From assembly GCA_963714405.1 (NCBI GenBank), contig CAVQOH010000001.1, forward strand, positions 310,001 through 374,000: a DNA stretch of 64,000 nt, in the 5' to 3' direction. The notes under the pieces were generated by a model. That model was not told the origin of the DNA and did no database searches. It was given only the letters and a program-made list of their open reading frames with translations. A program made the position numbers and the translations under genes. Below are positions 9,062-17,960 of this stretch, piece after piece; position 1 is the stretch's first letter; every line of letters starts with the position of its first letter. This DNA is from JAZGGS01 sp963714405. Its GTDB lineage: Bacteria; Bacteroidota; Ignavibacteria; Ignavibacteriales; Ignavibacteriaceae.

Positions 9062-11889
9062 CCGAAAAAGAATTGGTAAAATAAACCTTTTTGAAACCTG
9101 GAAAAATCATCTTCTATACGTTTTCCTATGTCATATCTTAGCGTTAACACACCAAAAATATTAAACCTGAAACCAAATCCAACGGAACCCAAGGTTGTTT
9201 CATACTTATCATCCCATGCACCTCCCATATCGTAAAAAAATGCCCCGCGAATGCCCCAAAAACCCAAATCAAAAAATGGAAACCTTATTGCAAGCTGCTC
9301 AATTAAAGGAAACCTGAATTCAAGTGAAGTGAGCCATATTTTTTCACCTCTTACTGAGAACCTTGGCCACCCGCGTAAATCCCAACTTCCTCCAACAAAA
9401 AATCTTCTCGCTTCTTTTCCTTCATTGTAAAAAGCTGCTGCACGGAAAGCAATTAAAGTAGTTAACCAGAATCTCTGGTAATACCTGTAATCACCAATAA
9501 TTGTAAAATAATTTACATTACTGAATTTTATATCACTGGTATAACCCAACATTAGTATCCCCCTCATTCCTGCAACAGGACCAGTCGGACCCCAAAGAGA
9601 ATTATCAATGACATAACCAAGAGTGTTTGTAAAGAGAAGAGCTTTTCTTTCAACTACATTTGGGATTACTTCTTTATTAGAATTACGTATAGTAGCGGTT
9701 GCTTCCAGGCGCTGAAATTTTGAAACAGGATAGCTAAGCAAGAATGAACCACCAAAACTTCGTTCGTAAAAGAATTCATCAGGATCTCTTATATCATATC
9801 GTCTTCCACTAAGATGAAAAATTCCATACCCAAAATTTACTCTATCACCAAAACTTATTTTTTGAAGAACTATGTTAAAACTATTTAAAATTTCACTCTG
9901 AACACCTGCAGAATTGTAAATTAATATTGAATACCTGTCATCACCGAGTAAATCACTAATTGAAAATATTGCACCACCGCGTGTACCAAATACTGGATCA
10001 GTTGCTACAACACTTTGAGCAAAATCAAGTGCATATTCTTTTTCGTATTCAATTTTTTTTCTTTCCGATGGAAGTTGCAGTAATTTTGCTTTCCAATTTG
10101 TTTTTACTGAATCTAAATTCATTTCTGCTACTAGTGTTGAATCTCGATTAGCACGATCGATTTTTTTAGTGAATAAATCAAAAGCAAAATTTTCAAATCC
10201 TGCAAACGCAATTGAAGTGGAATCAATAAATCTTGGGTTGAAAGCACTGGATATAAAACTGGATATTTTATACACTTTACTTCCAAATTTGTTGCTTTCA
10301 ATTGGAATTTCGTACAAGTTGCGCACACCATCTAATTCAGAAGTAAACAGAAGATTTTTTTTATCAGGTGAAATGACAGGTGAAAAGCTGTTTGCTTTTA
10401 AATAAGTTATATAACTTATTTCGTAATTGTTCAAGTTATATGAAAAAAGATTATATATTTGTGAAAATTTCCCACCGGTTCTATCAGAAGAAAACAGAAC
10501 CTGGTAATCTGTTAAACCAAAAACCGGATTTTTATCATCAAAATAATCGTTAGTTAATCTGTACAATTCGTCATCAGTTAAATTGAGGAGAAATAAATCA
10601 CTAAATCCTTTTCTATCAACGGCACTAAAAACTAACTTATTTCCATCTGAAGAAAATTTAGGAGAGGAAATACTAAGCAGTTCATATTCTTGAAATGTTT
10701 TTATTACAGCATTTTCATGAACGGAAAAAAAATGAATCGCATCTGATCCACCTTTTTTTGTAACAAAAGCCAGAAGTCCCTTTTTAGAAATATCAATTGC
10801 TGCCTGGAATAAGTGGAATGATTCAAACTCCTCAGTCATTTCACCTCTTAAGACTAATTCAGGATAGTTTTCTGGAAGTAATTCAGAATTTATCTCTAAC
10901 CGATAAAGAGATGAATAGCCATCCCTGTTTGCAGAAAAGTATAAATATTTCTTTTTATTCAGTTTAAGGTATACAGGTGAAAAATTATAACCATCTTCAG
11001 TTATTCTTTGTGAACCAAATTCGGTGGGATAGTTATCTTTTATAAGTGGAAAATATTTCTTTCTAAGATGATACTTCCATTCATCATCAATTCGTTTAAA
11101 ATCATTTTTAAATGTGTGCTCAATAACCTGATTGAAATTCGAGTACATCCAAAAATTATCCAGCAGGAGTAAAATTTTTTCCTTTCCATATTTTTCTGCA
11201 GCAAATTCTAAGAAACTTTGACCTTCTTTATACATTAAAAACGATCCATAAATTCTGTAAATATCATCAAGCCCAACAAAGTAGTTATTAATTACCGCAT
11301 CTCTCATAAGCATTTCTGCCTGGGCATCAACTTCAGTTGAGAGAAATTCTGCGAGACCTTCAACAAACCAAAGCGGAGGCATTTTATTTGTAGGAATTCG
11401 ATGATCCTTTAAAACACGGTAAATTTTATTTGTCATAAATACGTGAACAAGTTCATGCCTAATAACATGTCTAAAATCATGTAATGAGCCGTTTGAAGGA
11501 AATACTACTCTTCCTTTAAGAAATTCAAAAAATCCACCTACCCCTTCCGGAATTAATCCAGGAGTGGTATTTGTTTGCTGAAAATCAATTGAAGTGTTAT
11601 AAAATATTAATGGAACACGGCGGGTTACAATGTGATTCAGTTCAACTTTAAGCTCATCGTATATTTCTTCTGCATAATATGCACCAATCTCTGCAATTTT
11701 ACCCATTTCTTCATAATAATAAATATCAAAATGTTCTGTTCTTAAAATTTTCCAATCAAATTCTTCATATTGAACTTTGTTTCTGCCAAAAAAGAAAAAT
11801 TGTGCATAAGAAAATTCAGTAAGGGTGAATAAAAGAAAAAGAAAAAATAAAATGGGTTTATTAAAATTATTTAAGTGCAAATGCATCAA
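9049..11889 (-). CDS. Secreted peptidase-MA/TolB-propeller/outer-membrane barrel protein
   Basis: This 946-residue protein begins with a signal peptide (cut near SYAQ). Residues about 45-290 form a gluzincin-like domain: zinc motif HELVH at 145-149 and third ligand Glu178 in WFVEGLAEFLS, as in the peptidase MA family. Residues about 290-600 contain WD40/TolB-type propeller repeats (YLYFSANRDGYSSLYRL, KLVFSAVDRKGFSDLFLL, VLFSSDRTGGKFSQIY). The last 300 residues resemble an Omp85/surface-antigen D15 barrel, with RFFVGGSWDLRGW and a terminal aromatic FFFGWDF. I infer an outer-membrane protein displaying a protease/propeller. Its target is unknown. Confidence 0.8.
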   Translation of the reverse strand: MMHLHLNNFNKPILFFLFLLFTLTEFSYAQFFFFGRNKVQYEEFDWKILRTEHFDIYYYEEMGKIAEIGAYYAEEIYDELKVELNHIVTRRVPLIFYNTSIDFQQTNTTPGLIPEGVGGFFEFLKGRVVFPSNGSLHDFRHVIRHELVHVFMTNKIYRVLKDHRIPTNKMPPLWFVEGLAEFLSTEVDAQAEMLMRDAVINNYFVGLDDIYRIYGSFLMYKEGQSFLEFAAEKYGKEKILLLLDNFWMYSNFNQVIEHTFKNDFKRIDDEWKYHLRKKYFPLIKDNYPTEFGSQRITEDGYNFSPVYLKLNKKKYLYFSANRDGYSSLYRLEINSELLPENYPELVLRGEMTEEFESFHLFQAAIDISKKGLLAFVTKKGGSDAIHFFSVHENAVIKTFQEYELLSISSPKFSSDGNKLVFSAVDRKGFSDLFLLNLTDDELYRLTNDYFDDKNPVFGLTDYQVLFSSDRTGGKFSQIYNLFSYNLNNYEISYITYLKANSFSPVISPDKKNLLFTSELDGVRNLYEIPIESNKFGSKVYKISSFISSAFNPRFIDSTSIAFAGFENFAFDLFTKKIDRANRDSTLVAEMNLDSVKTNWKAKLLQLPSERKKIEYEKEYALDFAQSVVATDPVFGTRGGAIFSISDLLGDDRYSILIYNSAGVQSEILNSFNIVLQKISFGDRVNFGYGIFHLSGRRYDIRDPDEFFYERSFGGSFLLSYPVSKFQRLEATATIRNSNKEVIPNVVERKALLFTNTLGYVIDNSLWGPTGPVAGMRGILMLGYTSDIKFSNVNYFTIIGDYRYYQRFWLTTLIAFRAAAFYNEGKEARRFFVGGSWDLRGWPRFSVRGEKIWLTSLEFRFPLIEQLAIRFPFFDLGFWGIRGAFFYDMGGAWDDKYETTLGSVGFGFRFNIFGVLTLRYDIGKRIEDDFSRFQKGLFYQFFFGWDF

Positions 11890-11925
11890 TAAATACCAAT
11901 AGAGCTGTGAAGAAAAAATTATATC

Positions 11926-12960
11926 TTATGAAAGCCGTTTTTTCAATTCATTTATATACGAAATCTCTGATGGATCATGGTTTCCCAACAGTGCTAAGTA
12001 GTAAGATATCCAATCACACAAATAAATCAAATCAAATAATCGTACCTTCCTAATTTTTTCCTTGCTTTCAAGATTAATTATTTCTACACCCCTTTGTTTT
12101 GCAAGCTCGCAGGTAATTTCAAATCGCTTTTTAATCTGCGAATTGCAATCTTTATCAGTGATTGTTATAATTTTAGTGAGTAGTTTTTTTTCTTCAAAAG
12201 TTTCCCATCCAATAATTTCATTATGATTTAATTCAGGCAAAGCATTAAAAAAAGCATGAACTTTTGAGTTTTCATTAAGCTGGCATTTAAACCTGTAGCC
12301 GGTTGCCGAAGTAATTTGATCCGCTGAATAAATTATTGGTAAAAATCCTGTGATTTCTAGTGCAGTTGAAATGGCAATATTATTTTCAGATGAATATTCT
12401 CCCCCTTTATTTTTCCAAAGTGATGTAATTTGTTTTACAACTTTATCTTGATTTTCAATAAGCCCTATTTCTTGCAAAAGCATAAGCAATGAAAAAAAAC
12501 TTAATCCCAATGCATATCTTGGCTGAAAACCTGATGGAATATCAATGCAACAAAGATTTTTTTCGTTACAAATCTGTTTAACGTTCCCACCGCTAGTTAT
12601 GGCAATAATTTTACAATTTCTTTTCAGAGCTTGATGAAAAACTGATAATGTTTCTTCTGTATTACCTGAATAGGAAGAAATAACTACAAGTGAGTTTTCA
12701 TTTACAAAATCAGGAAGTGAATAATTTCTGTTAACTAAAAATGGAATATTTAGTTCATCGGATAAATAATCTTTTATTAAATCACCGCTTATTGCAGAAC
12801 CACCCATACCTGAAAGCAGAACCAAATTGTAATTGGTATGCATTAATTGATCTAAATCAATTTTGTTGTTCCATGCATATTCAATTTGTTTATAAGATTC
12901 CACTAAAACCTTAAACTGGTTTTGCAGATCAAACTTTTCTTTTAACTCTGAAATTTTCAT
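11926..12960 (-). CDS. Bifunctional phosphoglucose/phosphomannose isomerase (SIS domain)
   Basis: The protein interconverts glucose-6-P, fructose-6-P and mannose-6-P. Its 344 residues hold two SIS domains. GMGGSAISGDL near residue 52 and SSYSGNTEETL near residue 97 are the sugar-phosphate-binding motifs. ELNHNEIIGWE near residue 239 carries the catalytic Glu of the Pgi/Pmi family first described in archaea. HDPSEISYINELKKRL forms the conserved C-terminus. It follows ptsI by 6 bases on the same strand, so it is probably in the same operon, linking carbohydrate flux to PTS phosphorelay genes. Confidence 0.88.
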   Translation of the reverse strand: MKISELKEKFDLQNQFKVLVESYKQIEYAWNNKIDLDQLMHTNYNLVLLSGMGGSAISGDLIKDYLSDELNIPFLVNRNYSLPDFVNENSLVVISSYSGNTEETLSVFHQALKRNCKIIAITSGGNVKQICNEKNLCCIDIPSGFQPRYALGLSFFSLLMLLQEIGLIENQDKVVKQITSLWKNKGGEYSSENNIAISTALEITGFLPIIYSADQITSATGYRFKCQLNENSKVHAFFNALPELNHNEIIGWETFEEKKLLTKIITITDKDCNSQIKKRFEITCELAKQRGVEIINLESKEKIRKVRLFDLIYLCDWISYYLALLGNHDPSEISYINELKKRLS

Positions 12961-12966
12961 ATAATA

Positions 12967-14733
12967 CTAGATAATCTGGCGTGTACGTGTAATTTTGTTA
13001 TCAATAAAAAATTGTTGAATAAGTGTTTGAATTTCTGTTTCAGTATGTAGTTGAAGACATTTATCTGCAAGTTCTTCAGCACGTTTAAATTCCAAATTTC
13101 GTATTATTCTTTTCGCATAAGGTATTGTTGCAGGTGAAATGCTTAATTCCTTAAGTCCTAAACCAACCAGTAAAGGCATTGCAAGAGTATCTGCAGCCAT
13201 TTCACCACAAATACTAACCGGTATTGAAGTTTTAGCTGCATCGATCAGAATATATTTTAATGTTCTTACCACAACAGGGCTAAATTCCTGATAGAGATTT
13301 GAAACCAGATCATTCCCTCGATCAACTGCCATCAGGTATTGAATAAGATCATTTGTACCAATACTTAAAAAATCAGCTTCGTTAGCAAATTCTTTTATCA
13401 TCAAGGCAACTGATGGAACTTCAACCATTATTCCCAGTTTAATATCTTTATCGTAAGAGATTTTTTTCTCATCGAGTTCATGTTTACATTCATTAAAATA
13501 TTTTTTTGATAGCTGTACTTCCTCAATAGTGGTTACCATTGGAAGCATAAATTTAATATTTTTGTTTACACTAGCTCTAAGTACGGCTCTTACCTGATTT
13601 TTAAAGAGAGCAGGATTTTCAAGAAGCAATCTGATTCCCCTTAAACCCAAAAATGGGTTGGGTTCTCTATAATCTAAAAACCGGTATTTATCTCCCCCGA
13701 TATCATAAGCACGAATTGTTACAGGATTAGGATAAATCCTTGAAGACAACTTTGAATATAAAACCTCTTGTTCATCTTCAGTTGGAAATTCTCCAGTTTC
13801 ATCCAAAATTTGCTCAGATCGATATAAACCAATTCCCTGTGCGCCGCTCGCAATGACCATATCAATCTCACCGGTAACATCAACATTTGCCAGCAATTTA
13901 ATTTGTATTCCATCTTTTGTAATTGCAGGTTTATCTTGTAACTCTTCCAGTCCTTTTTGCAGTTCAACAAGTTTTTTATGCTTTTGTGTGAAAAAATCTA
14001 TTTGTTCATCAGTTGGATCAACTAAAATGTAACCATGAAATCCATCTATAATAAGTTTATCACCATCTTTAATTTGAGTTGATGCATTATGTGTACCAAC
14101 CACTGCAGGAATATTTAGAGAACGTGATATGATTGCCGCATGAGAAGTTAATCCACCATGATCTGTAACAAATGCTAATACCCTGTTACGAGAAAGAAGC
14201 AAAGTATCCGCCGGAGTGAGTGATTCTGAAACAACAATTACATCTCCCTGAATTTTCGATTTCCATCTTTTCTTTTGCAGGTTTCTAATTATTCTCTGCT
14301 TAATATCTTCAATATCCTGTGCACGTTCTTTCATATATGATTCATGAGAAAGAATCATTTTACTTTGATAGATAGATATTTCATCATCAACTATAAACTC
14401 GGGTTGTTTTTTTTCTACTTCTATTCTTTTATTTATGTTTTTTAATAAAATAGGATCATCCAGAATCATTATCTGCGCTTCAAAAATTGCAGCACGAACA
14501 TCATCCATTTTCTCACGAGCGATAGAAAAAACTTTGTTTAATTCTTTTTTAGATTTTGTAAGAGCTTCAAACAAATCCTGTTTAGCTTTACTGACATCAG
14601 TAATAGAAGCTTTGCTTACCTCAAGTTTTTCTTTTGTTACAAGGTATGCATCTGCAATTACAATACCTGGTGCAGCTGCGATACCGGCTATTTTGTTACT
14701 TGCATTTAGATATATTTCTTTAAATGATTTCAT
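12967..14733 (-). CDS. ptsI: PTS Enzyme I (phosphoenolpyruvate-protein phosphotransferase)
   Basis: Enzyme I autophosphorylates from PEP and passes the phosphate to HPr. At 588 residues it has the normal length. The phosphohistidine is His198 in GGLTSHAAII. The PEP-binding barrel has GIGLYRSEQIL and GDKYRFLDYREPNPFLGLRGIRLLLENP, with the C-terminal catalytic SICGEMAAD. The gene lies just downstream of ptsH. No sugar-specific EIIA/B/C gene is seen in the window, so its role may be regulatory or served by distant EII genes. ATG start. Confidence 0.96.
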   Translation of the reverse strand: MKSFKEIYLNASNKIAGIAAAPGIVIADAYLVTKEKLEVSKASITDVSKAKQDLFEALTKSKKELNKVFSIAREKMDDVRAAIFEAQIMILDDPILLKNINKRIEVEKKQPEFIVDDEISIYQSKMILSHESYMKERAQDIEDIKQRIIRNLQKKRWKSKIQGDVIVVSESLTPADTLLLSRNRVLAFVTDHGGLTSHAAIISRSLNIPAVVGTHNASTQIKDGDKLIIDGFHGYILVDPTDEQIDFFTQKHKKLVELQKGLEELQDKPAITKDGIQIKLLANVDVTGEIDMVIASGAQGIGLYRSEQILDETGEFPTEDEQEVLYSKLSSRIYPNPVTIRAYDIGGDKYRFLDYREPNPFLGLRGIRLLLENPALFKNQVRAVLRASVNKNIKFMLPMVTTIEEVQLSKKYFNECKHELDEKKISYDKDIKLGIMVEVPSVALMIKEFANEADFLSIGTNDLIQYLMAVDRGNDLVSNLYQEFSPVVVRTLKYILIDAAKTSIPVSICGEMAADTLAMPLLVGLGLKELSISPATIPYAKRIIRNLEFKRAEELADKCLQLHTETEIQTLIQQFFIDNKITRTRQII

Positions 14734-14781
14734 TAACTAATAATTTACTAAAAGAGATATTCATTAAAGGCAATATTTATT

Positions 14782-15048
14782 TTATAATTCATTAAATCCT
14801 TTTTCGAAAAAATCAACAATTTCATTTGCTGCTTGTTCTTCATCCTCGCCATCGAAGGTTAACAATAATTCTGATCCCTCTTCCGCAGCCAAAGTCATCA
14901 CTCCAATTATACTTTTTCCATTAATATTCATTCCATCGCGATAAATAAAAAATTCGCATTGATATTTTGCGGCCATTTTAACAATTGTTGCAGCAGGTCT
15001 GGTATGCAGACCAGCTTTATTAATTATTTGAACTTTTTTTTCAATCAT
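14782..15048 (-). CDS. ptsH: Phosphocarrier protein HPr
   Basis: This 88-residue protein is full length for HPr. The active-site histidine is His15 in GLHTRPA. The HPr-kinase target is Ser46 in NGKSIIGVMTLAA, so both the catalytic and regulatory sites are kept. The start ATG overlaps the stop of the upstream polyprenyl synthase by one base (TAATG), pointing to translational coupling. It precedes ptsI by 48 bases. Confidence 0.96.
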   Translation of the reverse strand: MIEKKVQIINKAGLHTRPAATIVKMAAKYQCEFFIYRDGMNINGKSIIGVMTLAAEEGSELLLTFDGEDEEQAANEIVDFFEKGFNEL

Positions 15049-16037
15049 TATTTAGTACGTTTTATAAGTGCATCAGCCAACCAGTAAAATATTTTTTGAT
15101 TTTCATCATTTAAAACTTTTAGTGAATTTAATGCCTTCTTCGTATAGAATCGTATGGCTTTCTCTGCCTCTTCAAGGACACCCAATTTGATATAGAGACT
15201 TTTAAATTTACTAACTTGTGCCCAGTTAATACCTTTATCCTTAACTACTTTTACTAGAAGTTTTTTTTCTTTCTCATCGGCAATTTCAAGTGCCTTAATA
15301 AATAAAAATGTTTTTTTGCCCTCTACTAAATCGCCACCGATTGATTTTCCAAAAACGTTTTCATCAGCAGTTATATCAAGCAGATCATCTTGTATTTGGA
15401 AAGCAATGCCCAAATTTAGTCCATATTTACTTAAGGCAATAGTTTCTTGTTTACTTCCTCCACCGATTATAGCACCAATATTACAGCACATTTCAGACAT
15501 AGCTGCAGTTTTTTTCTTTATCATGGTAAGATATTCATTCAAAGTAACATTTTTTTTCAGTTCAAAATCTGTATCCATACTTTGTCCTTCGCATACCTCC
15601 ACCAAACCATGAGTAAAAGATTCAATTACATTCTTTGCATTGCCATTACAATCTTTTAAAAGGTATTCATACGCAACTGATAAAAGACTATCACCTGTTA
15701 AGATAGCAGTGTTAGGATTATATTTTTTATGAAGAGTTAATCTTCCCCTTCTTTTATCAGCATTGTCCATAATATCATCGTGAACAAGAGTAAAATTATG
15801 AAGCAGTTCTACAGCAATTGCAGCGTTGTAAACTTGTTTAAAACTTCCGCCAACTGCTTTAGCAGATAACAGAACTAACAAAGGTCTTAATCTCTTTCCT
15901 TTGCTATTAATTATATATGCAGCAGGTTCATATAAGGAAACCGGTTTCCTATTTCTAAGTGCTTTTTGAAGAAGTATATCAATTTTTCTTCTTTCTTTCT
16001 GGTAAACAGCATTGTATATTTTGTAATTGCTACTCAT
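15048..16037 (-). CDS. Polyprenyl diphosphate synthase (trans-isoprenyl transferase)
   Basis: The enzyme adds isopentenyl diphosphate to an allylic diphosphate to make longer prenyl chains. Of its 329 residues, the first aspartate-rich motif is DDIMDNADKRRG near residue 91 and the second is DDLLDITADENVFGKS near residue 218. Both keep the Mg-binding aspartates. The chain length (FPP, GGPP or longer) cannot be read with confidence. The gene overlaps fni by 4 bases upstream (ATGA) and ptsH by 1 base downstream, so isoprenoid and PTS genes appear to form one transcript. Confidence 0.92.
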   Translation of the reverse strand: MSSNYKIYNAVYQKERRKIDILLQKALRNRKPVSLYEPAAYIINSKGKRLRPLLVLLSAKAVGGSFKQVYNAAIAVELLHNFTLVHDDIMDNADKRRGRLTLHKKYNPNTAILTGDSLLSVAYEYLLKDCNGNAKNVIESFTHGLVEVCEGQSMDTDFELKKNVTLNEYLTMIKKKTAAMSEMCCNIGAIIGGGSKQETIALSKYGLNLGIAFQIQDDLLDITADENVFGKSIGGDLVEGKKTFLFIKALEIADEKEKKLLVKVVKDKGINWAQVSKFKSLYIKLGVLEEAEKAIRFYTKKALNSLKVLNDENQKIFYWLADALIKRTK

Positions 16038-17077
16038 AAGTAGAGTAACTCCTTTCTAATAATTTTATCCTTTTGCAACTCATCTAAAGAATTGGAACCG
16101 GTTAAAAACATTACACGTCTCAACTCATCAAACCAATTTGTAATTAAATTGATGACTCCTTCGTTTCCATTTGTACTGAGTTCGTTCAATATTTTTCTTG
16201 CTGACGCAACCAAATCAGCGCCAAGCGCAAATGCTTTTGCAGCTTCTATTCCTGAATTAATTCCGCCAGAACCGATTAATGTAAAATCAAATTTCTTCTT
16301 CAATTTAAATAATTCTTTAATGCAAAAAGTTGTTGGTAAACCCCAATTCCAAAAAATGTTGTCAGTTTTCTTTTTACTCCTAAGAATTTCCACGCCAGCC
16401 CAGCTTGTCCCACCTGCACCAGCAACATCAATACCCTGTACACCAATTTCTAATAACCTTTTTGCTGCAATCGGAGAAATACCTGCTCCAACTTCTTTAA
16501 CAATTACTGGTATATTAACCCGTTGAACAAGTTTACTGATTTGTTTTATTAATCCTTTAAAATTTGGATTACCTTCTGGTTGAAGTAACTCCTGCACTGG
16601 ATTTAAATGGATTACCAGTGCATCAGCTTCCACCATATCAACTATTAAGCGAAACGGAGACAGAGTTTTATATTTAATAACTTCTGCTGCACCAATGTTT
16701 GCAAGAACAGGAACTGATGGTGCATTTTTTCTTATAATTTTATAGGAATCTATAAATTTAGAGTTCTCTATTGCCTGGCGCTGGCTTCCTACCCCAATTG
16801 GAATGTTAAGTTTTTCTGCAGCAGTAGCCAACTTTGCATTAATACTATTTGCTTTAATCGTTCCGCCTGTCATGCAAGAAATTAAGAACGGAAAATCTAT
16901 ATTCTTTTTTAGAAATATGGTATTGAAATTTATTTTTTCAATTTCAACCTCAGTTATTGCGCAATGATAGAAATCAAAAAGTTCGAATCCGCTGGTTTTA
17001 TTTTTAAACAGTACTTTATCCGTTAAACAAAGTTCAATATGTTCTGCTTTTCTTTTTGAAGTCTTTCCGGAATCCAT
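16034..17077 (-). CDS. fni: Type 2 isopentenyl-diphosphate delta-isomerase
   Basis: This FMN-dependent enzyme interconverts IPP and DMAPP. The 347-residue length is typical. Signatures include RKAEHIELCL at the N-terminus, ISCMTGGT near residue 70, GVGSQRQAIEN, and the barrel motifs VKEVGAGIS and DVAGAGGTSWAGVE. The FMN phosphate-binding region is LIGSGGINSGIEAAKALALGA-like near residue 270. It is clearly type 2 rather than the Nudix-type 1 enzyme. Its product feeds the adjacent polyprenyl synthase. ATG at 17077; the preceding 200 bases carry no other gene. Confidence 0.95.
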   Translation of the reverse strand: MDSGKTSKRKAEHIELCLTDKVLFKNKTSGFELFDFYHCAITEVEIEKINFNTIFLKKNIDFPFLISCMTGGTIKANSINAKLATAAEKLNIPIGVGSQRQAIENSKFIDSYKIIRKNAPSVPVLANIGAAEVIKYKTLSPFRLIVDMVEADALVIHLNPVQELLQPEGNPNFKGLIKQISKLVQRVNIPVIVKEVGAGISPIAAKRLLEIGVQGIDVAGAGGTSWAGVEILRSKKKTDNIFWNWGLPTTFCIKELFKLKKKFDFTLIGSGGINSGIEAAKAFALGADLVASARKILNELSTNGNEGVINLITNWFDELRRVMFLTGSNSLDELQKDKIIRKELLYL

Positions 17078-17279
17078 TTTTATAAAATATTAATAGATGA
17101 TTTAATTATTAATTGAAAGTTGTTAAAAATATTAAAATTTAGCTTAAAAAGCTTTATTTAAGCCAAGTAGTAATGTGTGGTTTTTATTGTGAATTAAAAT
17201 TAAGGTTACTTATACAGACAGATAAACTGTGCCTCAATTCGCTTAAATATTTATCTGAAGAAACCAGGGGCAGGTTTAT

Positions 17280-17960
17280 TTACTTAACAAATTTATAACC
17301 TGCTTTAATAACTGTTAATATGTGTTTAGGTTCAGCAGGATTTTTCTCTATTTTTTTCCTTAGTTGCAGAATAAAATTATCAACAGTTCTTGTTGTTGGA
17401 TAATTATCATAACCCCAAACATCATTAAGCAGTTTATTCCTATCAATAACTTCACCTTGAGACTCCAGGAGGTACTTTAGAACTTTAAACTCCATAGTTG
17501 AAAGTTCAAGCGGTTTATTATTCTTAGTTGCTTCCTGGTATTTAAAGTTTACATAGATATTTCCAAACGTACATTCTTCAATATCAGGTTTTATTTGTTT
17601 ATCTCGCCTCAAAAGTGCTTTTATACGAGCTAATAACTCTCTTACACTAAATGGTTTGGTTACATAGTCATCTGCACCAAGTTCAAATGCAAGAACTTTA
17701 TCCATCTCTTCTTTAGTGCTGGTTAACATAAGAATGGGAGTTTGAACGCCATCTTTTCTAAGATCTTTACATATATCCATGCCATTTTTACCCGGAAGTT
17801 TTATATCCAATAAGATTAAATCAAATTTATTATCCCTTGCATTTTCATACCCCATTTTGCCATCGGTATTGCTGGCAACTTTGTAATTAGCTTCTTCCAA
17901 TGCTGCTTCCAATCCAGTAAGTATAGAAGGATCGTCTTCAATTATTAATATTTTTTTCAT
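17280..17960 (-). CDS. OmpR/PhoB-family response regulator
   Basis: The protein is a DNA-binding response regulator of 226 residues. The receiver domain has the acidic pair EDD at 8-10, the phosphoacceptor Asp52 in LLDIKLPG, the TS switch in LMLTSTKEE and Lys in YVTKPFS. The C-terminal winged helix is complete, with ELSTMEFKVLKYLLE and RTVDNFILQLRKKIE. It starts directly at the base after the kinase gene ends (no gap), so the pair is certainly cotranscribed. The target genes are unknown. Confidence 0.95.
   Translation of the reverse strand: MKKILIIEDDPSILTGLEAALEEANYKVASNTDGKMGYENARDNKFDLILLDIKLPGKNGMDICKDLRKDGVQTPILMLTSTKEEMDKVLAFELGADDYVTKPFSVRELLARIKALLRRDKQIKPDIEECTFGNIYVNFKYQEATKNNKPLELSTMEFKVLKYLLESQGEVIDRNKLLNDVWGYDNYPTTRTVDNFILQLRKKIEKNPAEPKHILTVIKAGYKFVK

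Noticed and set aside
17100..17280. Possible terminator between the response regulator and fni (GCTTAAA/TTTAAGC)
   Set aside because: The stem is AT-only with no convincing T tract, so a terminator cannot be supported.
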